Shown here: positions 39,411-49,430 of the stretch, piece after piece
Layout: each line of letters begins with the position of its first letter
Numbering within the stretch: the first letter of the stretch is position 1
Assembly (NCBI GenBank): GCA_024710165.1
Contig: JANJVG010000207.1
Location: 18,799 to 82,798, forward strand
Length of the DNA stretch: 64,000 nt
Source of the DNA: Burkholderiaceae bacterium
GTDB lineage: Bacteria; Pseudomonadota; Gammaproteobacteria; Burkholderiales; Burkholderiaceae_C
Direction of reading: 5' to 3'
Program-made: the position numbers and the translations under genes
The notes under the pieces: model-generated
What the model saw: the letters and a program-made list of their open reading frames with translations, nothing else
Told to the model about the DNA's origin: nothing
Database searches by the model: none

Positions 39411-40381
39411 CGGCACAGGGCTACATCGGCCGGTTCGCGCCCTCGCCCACCGGGCCGCTGCATGCCGGATCGCTGGTGGCGGCCCTGGCCAGCTGGCTCG
39501 ATGCGCGGGCCTGGAACGGGGGGCGCGGCGGCCGCTGGCTGGTGCGCATCGAAGACATTGACACCCCGCGCTGCAGCACCGGGGCGGCCGAGCGCATCCT
39601 GGCCCAGCTGGCCATCTGCGGCATGCTCCCGGACGAGCCTCCCGTCTGGCAGTCGCAGCGCAGCCCGCTGTACCAACGGGCGCTGGACGCTCTGGTGGCC
39701 CGCCAGCTGGCCTACCCCTGCGCCTGCTCGCGCAAAGACATCGAGGCGGCCCATGCGGCCGCAGGCGAGGCGCGCCAGCGCCACACGGAGCTGCCCTACC
39801 CCGGCACCTGCCGCAACGGGCTGCAGGGCCGGCCAGCCCGTGCCTGGCGCTTCGCCACCACCCACTACATACAAAAAGCGCATCAAGCCCTTGCCAGTCA
39901 AGCGCAAGCAGCTATGTTTTTTATAGTTGATAACACGCTGTGCTGGCACGATCGCCGCCTGGGCGCACAACAGCAGGATGTGGTGCACCGCGTGGGCGAT
40001 TTTGTGTTGCGACGCGCCGACGGGCTGTGGGCCTACCAGCTCGCGGTGGTGGTGGACGACGGCGCACAAGGCATCACGCACATCGTTCGCGGGGAAGATC
40101 TGGCCGACAATACCCATCGCCAGCTGCTGTTGCAGCAGGCCCTGGGTCTGAGCCCGCCCCGCTACCTGCACACCCCGCTGGTGCGGGGTGCGGATGGTGA
40201 AAAGCTCTCCAAGCAGCATGGTGCCGCACCGCTGGAGCTTGCCCGGCCTGTGCAAGCCCTGCAGGCAGCGGCCGCCGTGCTGGGCCTGCCCGAACTGCAG
40301 CATCCCTGCAACACCCGCCCCAGCGAGGCACTGGCCCAATGGGTCAAGGCCTGGATGCATCTCTACAATCAGATACCGTGA
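39407..40381 (+). CDS. gluQ: Glutamyl-Q tRNA(Asp) synthetase
   Basis: A 324-residue tRNA-free class I synthetase paralogue that attaches glutamate to queuosine in tRNA-Asp. The ATP site [13 protein letters not shown] (HIGH-like), the zinc-binding CAC...YPGTC and the KMSKS-like GEKLSKQHG are intact, and the protein lacks the anticodon-binding domain of GltX. Residues about 156-174 ([17 protein letters not shown] region) are encoded by an in-frame copy of the dispersed repeat and replace the usual short loop before the conserved [13 protein letters not shown]. The gene overlaps its neighbours by four bases on both sides. Confidence 0.9.
   Translation: MTAQGYIGRFAPSPTGPLHAGSLVAALASWLDARAWNGGRGGRWLVRIEDIDTPRCSTGAAERILAQLAICGMLPDEPPVWQSQRSPLYQRALDALVARQLAYPCACSRKDIEAAHAAAGEARQRHTELPYPGTCRNGLQGRPARAWRFATTHYIQKAHQALASQAQAAMFFIVDNTLCWHDRRLGAQQQDVVHRVGDFVLRRADGLWAYQLAVVVDDGAQGITHIVRGEDLADNTHRQLLLQQALGLSPPRYLHTPLVRGADGEKLSKQHGAAPLELARPVQALQAAAAVLGLPELQHPCNTRPSEALAQWVKAWMHLYNQIP
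39871..39930 (-). repeat. Dispersed palindromic repeat, copy 7, in frame in gluQ
   Basis: Minus-strand reading gives CATAGCTGCTTGCGCTTGAC, then GCAAGGGCTTGATGCGC, both arms of the repeat. It encodes about 20 residues between the catalytic domain and the conserved [10 protein letters not shown] motif. Confidence 0.8.
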
Positions 40382-41154
40382 CAGAACAGCCCTTTACCGC
40401 GCGCGCCCCCGGCGACGCCTCCCCTCCCCGACCACCCGAAGACGCACCCCGCCCACCTGCGGGACGGGCGCCCGAGGGCGTGGCCCATCCCAAAACCATC
40501 AAGAGCTTTGTGCGCCGTGCCGGCCGCACCACCATCGGGCAGGCCAAGGCCTTTGAAGACCTCGGGCCTCGTTTCATCGTGCCCTATGCAGCCCGCCCCC
40601 TGGACGCCAGTGCCACCTTCGGACGCAGCGCGCCGCTGGTGCTCGAAATCGGCTTCGGCATGGGCGAGGCTACCGCCCACATCGCTCGCGTGCGCCCACA
40701 AGACAATTTTCTGTGCTGTGAGGTGCATGAACCCGGCGTGGGCGCTCTGCTCAAGCGCATTGGCGAACAGGGCCAGACCAACATCCGCATCCTGCAGCAC
40801 GACGCTGTCGAGGTGATCGACCACATGCTGGCTCCGGGCTGCCTGGACGGCGTGCACATCTTCTTTCCCGATCCCTGGCACAAGAAGAAGCACAACAAGC
40901 GCCGCCTGATCCAGCCACCGCTGGTGGCCAAGCTGGCGGCGCGGCTCAAGCCCGGTGGCTACATCCACTGCGCCACCGACTGGGAGCCCTATGCCGTGCA
41001 GATGCTGCAGGTGCTCAGCGCAGAACCCCTGCTGGCCAACACCGCCGAGGCCTATGCGCCGCAGCCCGACTACCGGCCACTCACCAAGTTTGAAAACCGG
41101 GGGCTCAAGCTCGGACATGGTGTGTGGGACCTGGTCTTCCGGCGCCGCCCCTGA
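40378..41154 (+). CDS. trmB: tRNA (guanine-N7-)-methyltransferase TrmB
   Basis: A 258-residue methyltransferase that makes m7G46 in tRNA. The SAM-binding motif [17 protein letters not shown] (about 75-91) and the catalytic stretch [16 protein letters not shown] are diagnostic. A start at GTG 40378 overlaps the gluQ stop (GTGA), giving translational coupling, and begins a Pro-rich N-terminal tail found in several beta-proteobacterial TrmB proteins. GluQ and TrmB both modify tRNA, so the arrangement is sensible. Confidence 0.92.
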   Translation: MTEQPFTARAPGDASPPRPPEDAPRPPAGRAPEGVAHPKTIKSFVRRAGRTTIGQAKAFEDLGPRFIVPYAARPLDASATFGRSAPLVLEIGFGMGEATAHIARVRPQDNFLCCEVHEPGVGALLKRIGEQGQTNIRILQHDAVEVIDHMLAPGCLDGVHIFFPDPWHKKKHNKRRLIQPPLVAKLAARLKPGGYIHCATDWEPYAVQMLQVLSAEPLLANTAEAYAPQPDYRPLTKFENRGLKLGHGVWDLVFRRRP

Positions 41155-41174
41155 TTTCCCAACACGGCAAGCTG

Positions 41175-42194
41175 ATGAAACCCATTCTGCAAAACCTGGT
41201 AGAGATGACCGGTCACCGCGATCATTTGCGGCTGGAGGTGTCGGTGCTTTCCACGCTGCAGGCGCTCAGCAGCATCGTGCAGGTGCGTGCCCTGGAAGTA
41301 TTTTCCAAGGACGATGTGGAGCACATCCGGCCGCGCACCTGGATGGACAAAGGCGAGTGGCACAGCGCAGAAACCGAGGCGGCCCTCGACTCCGCAAGCC
41401 AGCCCGTTGCACAGATTGCCGCACTACACGACTGCATTCAAGAGCGCAGCCCGCATGCGATTGCCACTTTGGGTAAGGGCCGCTACTGCATGTGGCTGCC
41501 GCTGTGGGTGCATGAAAAAGTCACGTCCTGCCTCGAAATTGTCCAGTCGCGGCCTTTTTCGGCGCAAAAAATCGACGTCATCACCCACGTCTTTCACGTC
41601 TACAAAAATTACCAGAGCCTGCTCGACTACAGCGAGCGAGATGCCCTGACCGGCCTGTTCAACCGCAAGACCTTCGATGAGCAGTTCTCACGCTTCACCG
41701 CACCCGAGCGCACGCCATCCACCGAAACGGCAGACACGGGCGACGCAGCTCATCAGTGGCTGGCCGTCGTCGACATCGACCATTTCAAACAGGTCAACGA
41801 CCGCTTTGGACACCTGTACGGCGACGAGGTGCTGATTCTGGTAGCCAACATCCTGCGCTCCTCGTTTCGCAGCCACGACAAAATCTTCCGCTTTGGCGGG
41901 GAGGAATTCGTGGTGCTTCTGCGCTCGACCAGCCTGCCCACGGCGCACAAGGTGTTCAACCGCTTTCGCAAGAACGTGGAAGACTATTATTTCCCCCAGG
42001 TCGGGCAGGTCACGGTCAGCGTGGGTTTTGTATCCACCGCGCACGGCTCGCCGGTCGAAATTCTGGGCCAGGCCGACCAGGCCCTCTATTTCGCCAAGGA
42101 AAACGGCCGCAACCAGGTGCGCTACTACAACGACCTCGTCGCCGAAGGCCACCTCCAGACCAAGATCAGCAACGACGACGTCGAGCTGTTCTGA
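41175..42194 (+). CDS. Diguanylate cyclase (GGDEF) with N-terminal sensor region
   Basis: A 339-residue protein. About residues 10-155 form a GAF-like region (LRLEVSVLSTLQALSSI), and residues 160-320 a GGDEF domain with DIDHFKQVNDRFGHLYGDEV, the active site FGGEEFVVLL and an intact RSHD inhibitory site. The product should be a soluble cyclic-di-GMP synthase. Its stop codon abuts that of the converging HD-GYP gene (TGATCA), so synthesis and breakdown enzymes sit end to end. Confidence 0.88.
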   Translation: MKPILQNLVEMTGHRDHLRLEVSVLSTLQALSSIVQVRALEVFSKDDVEHIRPRTWMDKGEWHSAETEAALDSASQPVAQIAALHDCIQERSPHAIATLGKGRYCMWLPLWVHEKVTSCLEIVQSRPFSAQKIDVITHVFHVYKNYQSLLDYSERDALTGLFNRKTFDEQFSRFTAPERTPSTETADTGDAAHQWLAVVDIDHFKQVNDRFGHLYGDEVLILVANILRSSFRSHDKIFRFGGEEFVVLLRSTSLPTAHKVFNRFRKNVEDYYFPQVGQVTVSVGFVSTAHGSPVEILGQADQALYFAKENGRNQVRYYNDLVAEGHLQTKISNDDVELF

Positions 42195-45137
42195 TCAATC
42201 CAGCGCCTGCTCCAGCGCCTGCACGTCCACGGCATCGCGCTGCAGCGGGCCCAGGTAGCGCTGCGCGTAGTCGTGCCACACACCGCTGTGCAGGAAGAAA
42301 CGGAACACCTCGGCGTCGATATGCTGCTCTTTCACCATGCCCACCATGATGGACAGGGCCTGCGACAGGGTTTTGGGTGGCTTGTAAGGGCGATCCGAAG
42401 CGGTGAGTGCCTCAAAAATGTCCGACAGCGTCATCACCCGATCCGCCAGCGAGAGCTGATCACCCCGCAGCCGTCGCGGGTAGCCGGTGCCATCGAGTTT
42501 CTCGTGGTGCGAACCCGCAATGGCCGGCACCCGAGCCAGGTGCGGCGGAAACGGCAGGCCACTGAGCATGATGATGGTCTGCACGATGTGGTCGTTGATC
42601 TTGAAACGGTCCTCGTCCGTCAGCGTGCCCCGGCGCACCGACAGGTTGTGCAACTCTCCCAGGTGCAGGGCCTGGGGCGGCAACGCCATGTCAAAACCCC
42701 AGTGGTTGGCCGGATTGCCAGCCTCCACCGGCGGGCGGCGGGCGCCCCAGGGCACGATGTGCTCGGGCCGGTCGGCCAGCAATCGCTCCTGCACCGGCAA
42801 GGCTGGGCGCGGCACACCCAAGAGCCGCTCGTGCTCGGCGTGCGACAGGCCCAATCGATCGTCAAAATGGCGCATCCAGCCCGTGGCAGCAATGGCGTGC
42901 AGGCGCTGCACATCGACATCGGCCATGGATTCGCACCCCACGTTGCATTGCGCCACAAAGGCAAAATCAGCCTGCAATTGCTCTTGTTTTTGTAGCAATT
43001 CGCACTTGATCTGCAATGGCTCCATGCCCAAAGCACGCTTATTCCAGTAGTCCAGTTCGGCATCACGCCAGAGCACCTCGAAACGCAGGCGCACTTCGTG
43101 GATGCGGTTGTAGAGCGTCTCGAGTTTGGTGGCCTTGTCGATGATGTGCTCGGGGCTGGTGACCTTGCCGCAGTCGTGCAGCCAGGCACCGAGGCGAAAC
43201 TCGTACATCTCGGCCTCGGTCATGGCGACGCTGGCAAACGGCCCTTCACGGGCATCGCACAGGCGCTGCATCAGGGCCTCGGCCAGTTGCGGAACCCGCT
43301 CGCAGTGGCCACCGGTATAGGGGCTCTTGGCATCAATGGTGTCGGCCAGCACGCGGATGACGGCATCAAACAGCTTGCGCTGCCCCTCGATGAGGTTGCG
43401 CGTTTCAATGGCTACCGACAGGGTGCCCGAGAGGTTTTCGACAAAGGTCCGGAAATGCCCTTCACTCTGGCGCTGATCCTGCACGTAGCGCAGCACCAGC
43501 AGCCCCAGGGGCTGGCCTCCGCGCGTGCGCAGTGGTACACGCAGCACGGGCTGCAGGGGGGCATCGGGTGCGCCCGGCATGTCGTCCAGGGGGTGCGCCT
43601 CGTAGTTGATGAAATGCGCCATGCCCAGTTGCTCGGGGTACAGCGCCTGGTCTTGCGGATCGTCGCAGTAGCGGGCGGTACGCTGCAGGTGCTGGCTGTC
43701 GCCGTCCACCAGGTACACCGCGCCGCTGGTGCCAATGCTGGCCTGCACCAGTTCGTACAGCACGCTGGACAGCATCACGTCCAGGCGTGATTCGGCACTG
43801 ATGTGGCGGCTGATGCGCAGAAAATCCTGGATGGTGTCGGACATGCGGTCCATGACCAGCCCCAGCTCGCGCACCTCGCGCACGGGTGACGCACGGCGCG
43901 CCGGCCTGCTGAAGTCGAACTGTGCCAGCGCATGGGCCTGGCTGGTGAGGCTGGCAAGACTGCGCCCCACGCGCCGCCCGGCGATCCAGCCCAGGGGCAG
44001 CAGCAGTCCGATGAGCCCCAGCGACAGCCACATCTGGCGACGCAGGTCACGGTTCAGACCCGAGAGCAGCTCCGCACTCGGAATGGCCAGCAGCAGACGC
44101 AGATCGCGCCAGCGCATCGATTCGAGCAGATACACCTGTCCCAGCCATTCTTCACCCTGGGCCTGGTAATTGCGCGACTGGCCCGGCTCGAGCTCCAGCG
44201 CGTGCAGCGCGTTCAGGCTGGGCACCCCCAGCTCGTGCAGGGGGCGCATGCGGGTCTGGTCGCCCTCGCGCTGGAGCACACGCGACATGTCAGGGTACGC
44301 CAGCACCTGCTGGTCTTTGTCGAGCACGGCAATTTCGGTGCGGTGTACCAGGCGCAGGCTGTCGATCTCGCGGCCCAGGTCGGTCAGCGCCACGTCCAGG
44401 CCCAGAACGGCGCCGCCCTCTTCGCTGGGCTGGCTCAGCGTCACGCCCACCTCCTGGGTGGTGAAGAACACGTAGGGAGCAGTAAGGATCTGGGTGCGGT
44501 TCTGCTGCGCCTCGGCATACCAGGGCCGGGTGCGCGGATCAAACCGGTAGTCGGGCCGCACGGCGCTGCCGAGCCGATTCAACTGCGCGTCGTAAAAGCT
44601 GAAGCGCCCCACCAGCGGCTTACGGCGCCCGTTCTCCCGGGCCAGGGACTGCAGCAAAAAAGCCGCCGTGGGTGGCGCACCCACGCGCTCGCGCACCTGC
44701 GCACTGCGCAGGGGGCGCACCAACAGAAACTGACCGTCGGGATAACCCACATACACCGCCGACAATAGCTGGTTTTGCTCCAGCAGACGCACCAGCACGG
44801 GCAGGCGGCGCAAGCGCTGAGCCAAGCTGCTGGCGGTGGTCACGGGGTCGAACGCCAGCAGCCGCAAGGTGGCATCGGCCGGGTCAACGATGCGGTGCAC
44901 GCGCTCGCTGATCTGCAGGCTGATGCGCCGCGCGCTGTCACCGGAGGCCACCAGCACCGCCTCACGGGTGCGGGTGCCGATCTGGTAGGTGACCAGGGCG
45001 GTCAGCAGCAGCATGGTCAGCACCACGACCGATGCGGTCAGTACCTCGAAGCGCACGGTGACGCTTTGCCACCAGCGCGAAGGCGACGCCACCCGCGCCG
45101 AAGGCGGTGCCAGGTCTGGGGTGCTTCGTTGTTCCAT
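42195..45137 (-). CDS. Membrane HD-GYP phosphodiesterase with dCache, HAMP and GAF domains
   Basis: A 980-residue protein. A membrane span near residues 25-50, an extracytoplasmic dCache-like sensor (with RPWYAEAQQ), a second span at about 370-390, HAMP (about 390-440) and a GAF domain (about 450-590) precede an HD-GYP domain. Catalytic residues are visible: His654/Asp655 in WLHDCGKVT and HHEKLDGTGYP at 877 onwards. The gap of about 220 residues between them is far longer than usual (about 60), so the HD-GYP core carries a large insertion. It should degrade cyclic-di-GMP in response to a periplasmic signal. A repeat copy lies in the insertion (about residues 704-721). Confidence 0.88.
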   Translation of the reverse strand: MEQRSTPDLAPPSARVASPSRWWQSVTVRFEVLTASVVVLTMLLLTALVTYQIGTRTREAVLVASGDSARRISLQISERVHRIVDPADATLRLLAFDPVTTASSLAQRLRRLPVLVRLLEQNQLLSAVYVGYPDGQFLLVRPLRSAQVRERVGAPPTAAFLLQSLARENGRRKPLVGRFSFYDAQLNRLGSAVRPDYRFDPRTRPWYAEAQQNRTQILTAPYVFFTTQEVGVTLSQPSEEGGAVLGLDVALTDLGREIDSLRLVHRTEIAVLDKDQQVLAYPDMSRVLQREGDQTRMRPLHELGVPSLNALHALELEPGQSRNYQAQGEEWLGQVYLLESMRWRDLRLLLAIPSAELLSGLNRDLRRQMWLSLGLIGLLLPLGWIAGRRVGRSLASLTSQAHALAQFDFSRPARRASPVREVRELGLVMDRMSDTIQDFLRISRHISAESRLDVMLSSVLYELVQASIGTSGAVYLVDGDSQHLQRTARYCDDPQDQALYPEQLGMAHFINYEAHPLDDMPGAPDAPLQPVLRVPLRTRGGQPLGLLVLRYVQDQRQSEGHFRTFVENLSGTLSVAIETRNLIEGQRKLFDAVIRVLADTIDAKSPYTGGHCERVPQLAEALMQRLCDAREGPFASVAMTEAEMYEFRLGAWLHDCGKVTSPEHIIDKATKLETLYNRIHEVRLRFEVLWRDAELDYWNKRALGMEPLQIKCELLQKQEQLQADFAFVAQCNVGCESMADVDVQRLHAIAATGWMRHFDDRLGLSHAEHERLLGVPRPALPVQERLLADRPEHIVPWGARRPPVEAGNPANHWGFDMALPPQALHLGELHNLSVRRGTLTDEDRFKINDHIVQTIIMLSGLPFPPHLARVPAIAGSHHEKLDGTGYPRRLRGDQLSLADRVMTLSDIFEALTASDRPYKPPKTLSQALSIMVGMVKEQHIDAEVFRFFLHSGVWHDYAQRYLGPLQRDAVDVQALEQALD
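42976..43028 (+). repeat. Possible dispersed palindromic repeat, copy 8, in frame in the HD-GYP gene
   Basis: AATTGCTCTTGTTTTTGTAG, then CGCACTTGATCTGCAATGGCT: the order matches copy 5 (AAATGCTCTTACATTTGTAG...) but the arms are degraded. It encodes LQIKCELLQKQEQLQ within the HD-GYP insertion. Degenerate, so lower confidence. Confidence 0.45.
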
Positions 45138-45181
45138 GGGCCCTATGGTAGGGCCAGCTTGCCGCCAGGAGTCTTTCGGCT

Positions 45182-47803
45182 TCAGACTTTCTGGGTGACC
45201 CAGCCCACCACCGAGGCCAGCGCGGCAGGCAGCCGTGCGGCATCGGTGCCGCCGGCCATGGCCATATCGGCCTTGCCGCCCCCTTTGCCGCCGACCTGGC
45301 TGGCAACAAAGTTCACCAGCTCACCGGCCTTCACACGCGCCGTGCTGTCGGCCGTGACACCCGCCGCCAGCTGCACCTTGTCACCGTCCACGGCGGCCAG
45401 CACGATGACGGCGGTCTTGAGCTTGTCCTTGAGCTTGTCCATGGTGTCACGCAAGGCCTTGGCGTCCACACCGTCGAGCCGGGCGGCCAGCACCTTCAGA
45501 CCCTTCACATCGACGGCCTGCGCCAGCAGCTCATCCCCCTGGGCCGAGGCCAGGCGACCCTTGAGCGCTGCCATTTCCTTTTCCAGATCACGCAGCTGCT
45601 CCAGCAGGGCGCCCACGCGCGCCGGCACTTCGCCGGGCACCACGCGCAGCGTGCCTGCCACGCCGCCCAGCGTGGACTCCATGTCCTGCACATAGGCCAG
45701 GGCATTCATGCCCGTGACAGCCTCGATGCGACGCACCCCTGCAGCCACGCCCCCCTCGGCCACGATGGAGAACAGGCCGATATCGCCCGTGCGCTGCACA
45801 TGCGTGCCGCCGCACAGCTCGCGGCTCGTGCCGATGTCGAGCACGCGCACAGTTTCGCCATACTTCTCGCCAAAGAGCATCATGGCGCCGGTCTTCTGGG
45901 CCGATTCGATGTCCATCACCCGCGCCTGCGTGGCCACGTTGGCCAGGATTTCCTCGTTCACGCGGCGCTCGATCTCGCGGATCTCGGCGTCGGTCACCGG
46001 AGCGTTGTGCGCAAAGTCAAAGCGCGTGCGCTCGGCATTGACCAGGCTGCCCTTTTGCTGCACGTGGCTGCCCAGCACTTCGCGCAGGGCCTTGTGCATG
46101 AGGTGCGTGACCGAGTGGTTGCGCATGGTGGCGGCGCGCACAGCGGTGTTGACGGCAGCCGTGACGTGGTCGCCCACATTGAGCGTGCCTTCTTCGAGCG
46201 TACCGTGGTGCCCGAACACGTCGGCCTTGATCTTGAGCGTGTCGCCCACCGCAAAGCGGGCCGAGCCGCTGGTGAGGACGCCTTCGTCGCCCACCTGGCC
46301 GCCGCTTTCGGCATAGAACGGGGTGTTGTCGAGCACCACCACACCGGTTTGACCCGTTTTAAGGGCTGCAGCGCTTGTGCCGTCTACGTAGATAGCTACA
46401 ATTTTTGCAGTAGATTCGAGCGTTTCGTACCCCACGAATTCGTTGCCTGCGCCCGTGTAGTCGAGCGCCTTGTCCATCTTGAACTTGCCGGCTGCGCGGG
46501 CCTGGGACTTCTGCTTGTCCATGGCCAGGGCAAAACCGTCGGCGTCCACCTCCACGTCGCGCTCGCGGCAGACGTCATTGGTCAGGTCGAGCGGGAAGCC
46601 GTAGGTGTCATGCAGCTTGAAGGCCACATCGCCGGGCAGCACCTTGGCGCCATCGCCCAGGGCCGCATCCAGGATCTCCATGCCGTTGGCCAGTGTCTCG
46701 AAGAAGCGCTCTTCCTCCACCTTCAGCACCTCGGTGATACGCTGCTGCTGCTCGCGGATGGCGGGGTAGGCATCGCCCATCAGGCGCACCAGCTCGGCGA
46801 CCAGCTTGTGGAAGAACGGTGTCTTCTGACCCAGCTTGTAGCCGTGACGGATGGCGCGGCGCACGATGCGGCGCTGCACGTAGCCCCGGCCTTCGTTGCT
46901 GGGGATCACGCCGTCGCTCACCAGAAACGCAGTGGCGCGGATATGGTCGGCAATCACGCGCAAGCTCTTATGGTCCAGGTCGGCAACACCGGTTTCGCGG
47001 GCTGCGGCCTTGATGAGCTGGTCGAAAATATCGATTTCGTAGTTGCTGTGCACATGCTGCAGGATCGCGGCCAGGCGTTCCAGGCCCATACCGGTGTCCA
47101 CGCAGGGTGCGGGCAGCGGCGTCACCGAGCCGTCTTCCGCCATGTTGAACTGCATGAACACGTTGTTCCAGATCTCGATGAAGCGGTCGCCGTCTTCGTC
47201 GGGGCTGCCCGGGGGGCCCCCGGGAATCTCCGGGCCGTGGTCATAGAAAATTTCCGAGCACGGGCCGCAGGGGCCGGTGTCGGCCATCATCCAGAAGTTG
47301 TCGGACTTGTAACGGCCCCCCTTGTTGTCACCGATACGGATCACGCGCTCGGGCGGCAGGCCGATTTCCTTGGTCCAGATGTCGTAGGCCTCGTCGTCTT
47401 CGAGGTATACGGTGGCCAGCAGGCGCTCTGGCGGCAGCTTGTAGACCTCGGTCAGCAGTTCCCACGCCCATTTGAGCGATTCGCGCTTGAAATAGTCGCC
47501 AAAGCTCCAGTTGCCCAGCATTTCAAAAAACGTATGGTGGCGCGCGGTGTAGCCCACGTTTTCCAGGTCATTGTGCTTGCCGCCGGCACGCAGGCAGGCC
47601 TGCACCGAGGCCGCGCGCACATAGGGGCGCTTGTCGGTGCCCAGGAACACGTCCTTGAACTGCACCATGCCCGAGTTGGTGAACATCAGCGTCGGGTCGT
47701 TGCCCGGCACCAGGGGGCTGGACGCCACCACGGTGTGGCCCTTGGAGGCAAAGAAGTCCAGAAAGGTCTTGCGGATGTCGGCAACGGTGAAACTGGGTGT
47801 CAT
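45182..47803 (-). CDS. alaS: Alanyl-tRNA synthetase
   Basis: An 873-residue class II synthetase with normal length and order: catalytic domain with [17 protein letters not shown] (about 66-82), tRNA-recognition domain, editing domain with the zinc ligands (HSVTHLMH and CGGTHV) and a C-terminal oligomerisation part. It charges tRNA-Ala and clears mischarged Ser/Gly. ATG 47803 begins the conserved [14 protein letters not shown] region of about 19 codons in the middle ([19 protein letters not shown]) resembles the dispersed repeat at DNA level, without changing length relative to E. coli AlaS. Confidence 0.95.
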   Translation of the reverse strand: MTPSFTVADIRKTFLDFFASKGHTVVASSPLVPGNDPTLMFTNSGMVQFKDVFLGTDKRPYVRAASVQACLRAGGKHNDLENVGYTARHHTFFEMLGNWSFGDYFKRESLKWAWELLTEVYKLPPERLLATVYLEDDEAYDIWTKEIGLPPERVIRIGDNKGGRYKSDNFWMMADTGPCGPCSEIFYDHGPEIPGGPPGSPDEDGDRFIEIWNNVFMQFNMAEDGSVTPLPAPCVDTGMGLERLAAILQHVHSNYEIDIFDQLIKAAARETGVADLDHKSLRVIADHIRATAFLVSDGVIPSNEGRGYVQRRIVRRAIRHGYKLGQKTPFFHKLVAELVRLMGDAYPAIREQQQRITEVLKVEEERFFETLANGMEILDAALGDGAKVLPGDVAFKLHDTYGFPLDLTNDVCRERDVEVDADGFALAMDKQKSQARAAGKFKMDKALDYTGAGNEFVGYETLESTAKIVAIYVDGTSAAALKTGQTGVVVLDNTPFYAESGGQVGDEGVLTSGSARFAVGDTLKIKADVFGHHGTLEEGTLNVGDHVTAAVNTAVRAATMRNHSVTHLMHKALREVLGSHVQQKGSLVNAERTRFDFAHNAPVTDAEIREIERRVNEEILANVATQARVMDIESAQKTGAMMLFGEKYGETVRVLDIGTSRELCGGTHVQRTGDIGLFSIVAEGGVAAGVRRIEAVTGMNALAYVQDMESTLGGVAGTLRVVPGEVPARVGALLEQLRDLEKEMAALKGRLASAQGDELLAQAVDVKGLKVLAARLDGVDAKALRDTMDKLKDKLKTAVIVLAAVDGDKVQLAAGVTADSTARVKAGELVNFVASQVGGKGGGKADMAMAGGTDAARLPAALASVVGWVTQKV
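46357..46413 (-). repeat. Possible dispersed palindromic repeat, copy 9, within alaS
   Basis: Minus-strand reading gives AATTGTAGCTATCTACG, then GCACAAGCGCTGCAGCCCTTAAAA, resembling both arms. Alignment with E. coli AlaS suggests no extra residues here, so this could be gene conversion by the repeat or chance similarity. Confidence 0.4.
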
Positions 47804-47872
47804 GGGTTGATTCTCGGAAGGGAGAGCGGGCGGCCGCTGCAAAAACAGGCGAACCGACTATTTTAGAGACGT

Positions 47873-49264
47873 TCAGCCTGTCGTATGACTGCGCAGAAAG
47901 GCAAACACGGTTTCGTCCAGGCAGTGCGCCACGTTGAAACGCAGCCAGGGGCTGGGCTCCAGATCCACGGTGAACAGGTGACCAGGCCCCAGCAGGATGT
48001 CCTGCTCGGCCGCCTTGTAGGCCAGTTCGCTGGAGTTGTCGATGGCCGGGTGCCGCGCCCATTGCAGCATGCCCGCCTTGGGCTCCACAAACAACTCAAA
48101 GCCCAGGTCCAGCAGGCTGGAGGCCACGCGCTGCTGCGCCACAGCCAGGCGGTCGCGCAAGGCCTTGGTGTGCTTGCGCCAGCGGCCATCGAGCAAGGCG
48201 CCATAGGCCAGCCGCTCGGTGAATTCCGAGGAGGTCAGGCCCGAAATCATCTTGAGCCGTGCCAGCTCTTCCAGCAGATCGGCGTGCGCCGCCAGGTAAC
48301 CCACACGGATGTTAGGCGAGATGGTCTTGGAAAAGCTGCTGATGTAGACCACGCGGCGCAACTGGTCCAGGCTGGCCAGCGTGGGACGCGGCTCGGGGTC
48401 GAGATCGACGTAAATGTCGTTCTCCACCACCACAAAATCGTACTTCTCCGCCAGTTGCAGCAACCGGTACAGGTGCGCCACCTGGGCGGTCGAGCCCGTG
48501 GGGCTTTGCAGCCGGGGCTGGGTGAAGAACACCTTGGGGCGATGCTCCTGGATGCGCGCCTCCAGCAGGTCCAGGTCGTAGCCGGTGGGCGTGCGAGGCG
48601 CGCCCACCAGCCGGGCGCCCAAAAACCGCAACGATGACAGCAGATTGGCATAGCCCGGTTCGTCCACCAGCACGGCATCGCCGGCGCGCACCAGTTGCCG
48701 GGCCACCAGGTCCATCGCCTGGCTCGAGCCCTGGGTCAGCAGCACCTGCTCGGCCGTGACCACCACCTCGTGCTCGGCCAGCAGGTCGCGCACCAGCTGG
48801 CGCAGCGGCAGGTAGCCCTTGGGTTCGCCGTAGCCACCCAGGTCCACTTCTTCGGCGGCCAGCGCGCGCAGACCCCGCCGTACGCCTTCGGAGAACAGCC
48901 AGTCGCCCGGCAGCCAGCCGCAGCCGGGTTTGAGGCGCAACGCCCGGTTCTCGAAGATGCGCTGCATGTACCACATCGAGTCGAAGCTGTACTGGCCGGC
49001 CGGCCCCGGCGCCTCCAGCGCGGTGTCGGCCCGCCGCCGCACGAAGAAACCCGAATGGGGGCGCGAGACAAAATAGCCCTGTGCGACCAGGCGGTCATAG
49101 GCATCGACCACCGTGTACACGCTTACGCCATGGGCATGGGCAAACTGCCGTATCGAGGGCAGCTTGGCTCCGGCACGCAGCGTGCCGTCTTCGACGAGTT
49201 GCCGAAAGCCCTCCACCACCTGGAGAACCAGCGGCGTCGACGATTGGGGATTCAAAGAAAACAT
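47873..49264 (-). CDS. MocR-type transcription regulator (GntR HTH + aminotransferase-like domain)
   Basis: A 463-residue fusion of a GntR winged helix (residues 1-70, with KLPSIRQFAHAHGVSVYTVVDAYDRL) and a fold-type I aminotransferase domain with the PLP lysine in SSFSKTISPNIR. Such MocR/GabR/TauR proteins use PLP bound with an amino compound as a signal and usually act on the neighbouring aminotransferase gene. It is divergent from gabT, with 166 bp between starts. A conserved promoter block (49290-49359), seen again upstream of the polyamine-type transporter, is the expected binding region; it starts only 26 bp from this gene's ATG, so it should also control itself. Confidence 0.9.
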   Translation of the reverse strand: MFSLNPQSSTPLVLQVVEGFRQLVEDGTLRAGAKLPSIRQFAHAHGVSVYTVVDAYDRLVAQGYFVSRPHSGFFVRRRADTALEAPGPAGQYSFDSMWYMQRIFENRALRLKPGCGWLPGDWLFSEGVRRGLRALAAEEVDLGGYGEPKGYLPLRQLVRDLLAEHEVVVTAEQVLLTQGSSQAMDLVARQLVRAGDAVLVDEPGYANLLSSLRFLGARLVGAPRTPTGYDLDLLEARIQEHRPKVFFTQPRLQSPTGSTAQVAHLYRLLQLAEKYDFVVVENDIYVDLDPEPRPTLASLDQLRRVVYISSFSKTISPNIRVGYLAAHADLLEELARLKMISGLTSSEFTERLAYGALLDGRWRKHTKALRDRLAVAQQRVASSLLDLGFELFVEPKAGMLQWARHPAIDNSSELAYKAAEQDILLGPGHLFTVDLEPSPWLRFNVAHCLDETVFAFLRSHTTG

Positions 49265-49289
49265 GGGGTACCAGACATTGCGCCCGCAA

Positions 49290-49359
49290 CCAAGGGTTTG
49301 TCTGTACAGGTGGTCTGAACAGCACAGTGCATTCCTGCTTGCAAGGTATCTGTATATGT
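49290..49359 (+). promoter_or_regulatory. Shared promoter/operator block upstream of gabT (MocR site candidate)
   Basis: A 41-bp block (49290-49330) is 33/41 identical to 61324-61364, and both are followed after 18 or 17 bp by TCTGTATATGT. Inside the block GTCTGTACAG (49300-49309) is repeated as GTCTGAACAG (49313-49322), a 13-bp-spaced direct repeat, as expected for a MocR/GabR-type regulator. TGTATATGT resembles an extended -10. It lies between the divergent mocR and gabT genes. Confidence 0.7.
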
Positions 49360-49430
49360 TAGCCGCGCAGGGGCGCTCCTACAGTGGCGGCAGGATCAAA
49401 AAACCTCTGCCACCCCACTGAAGGACCCCC

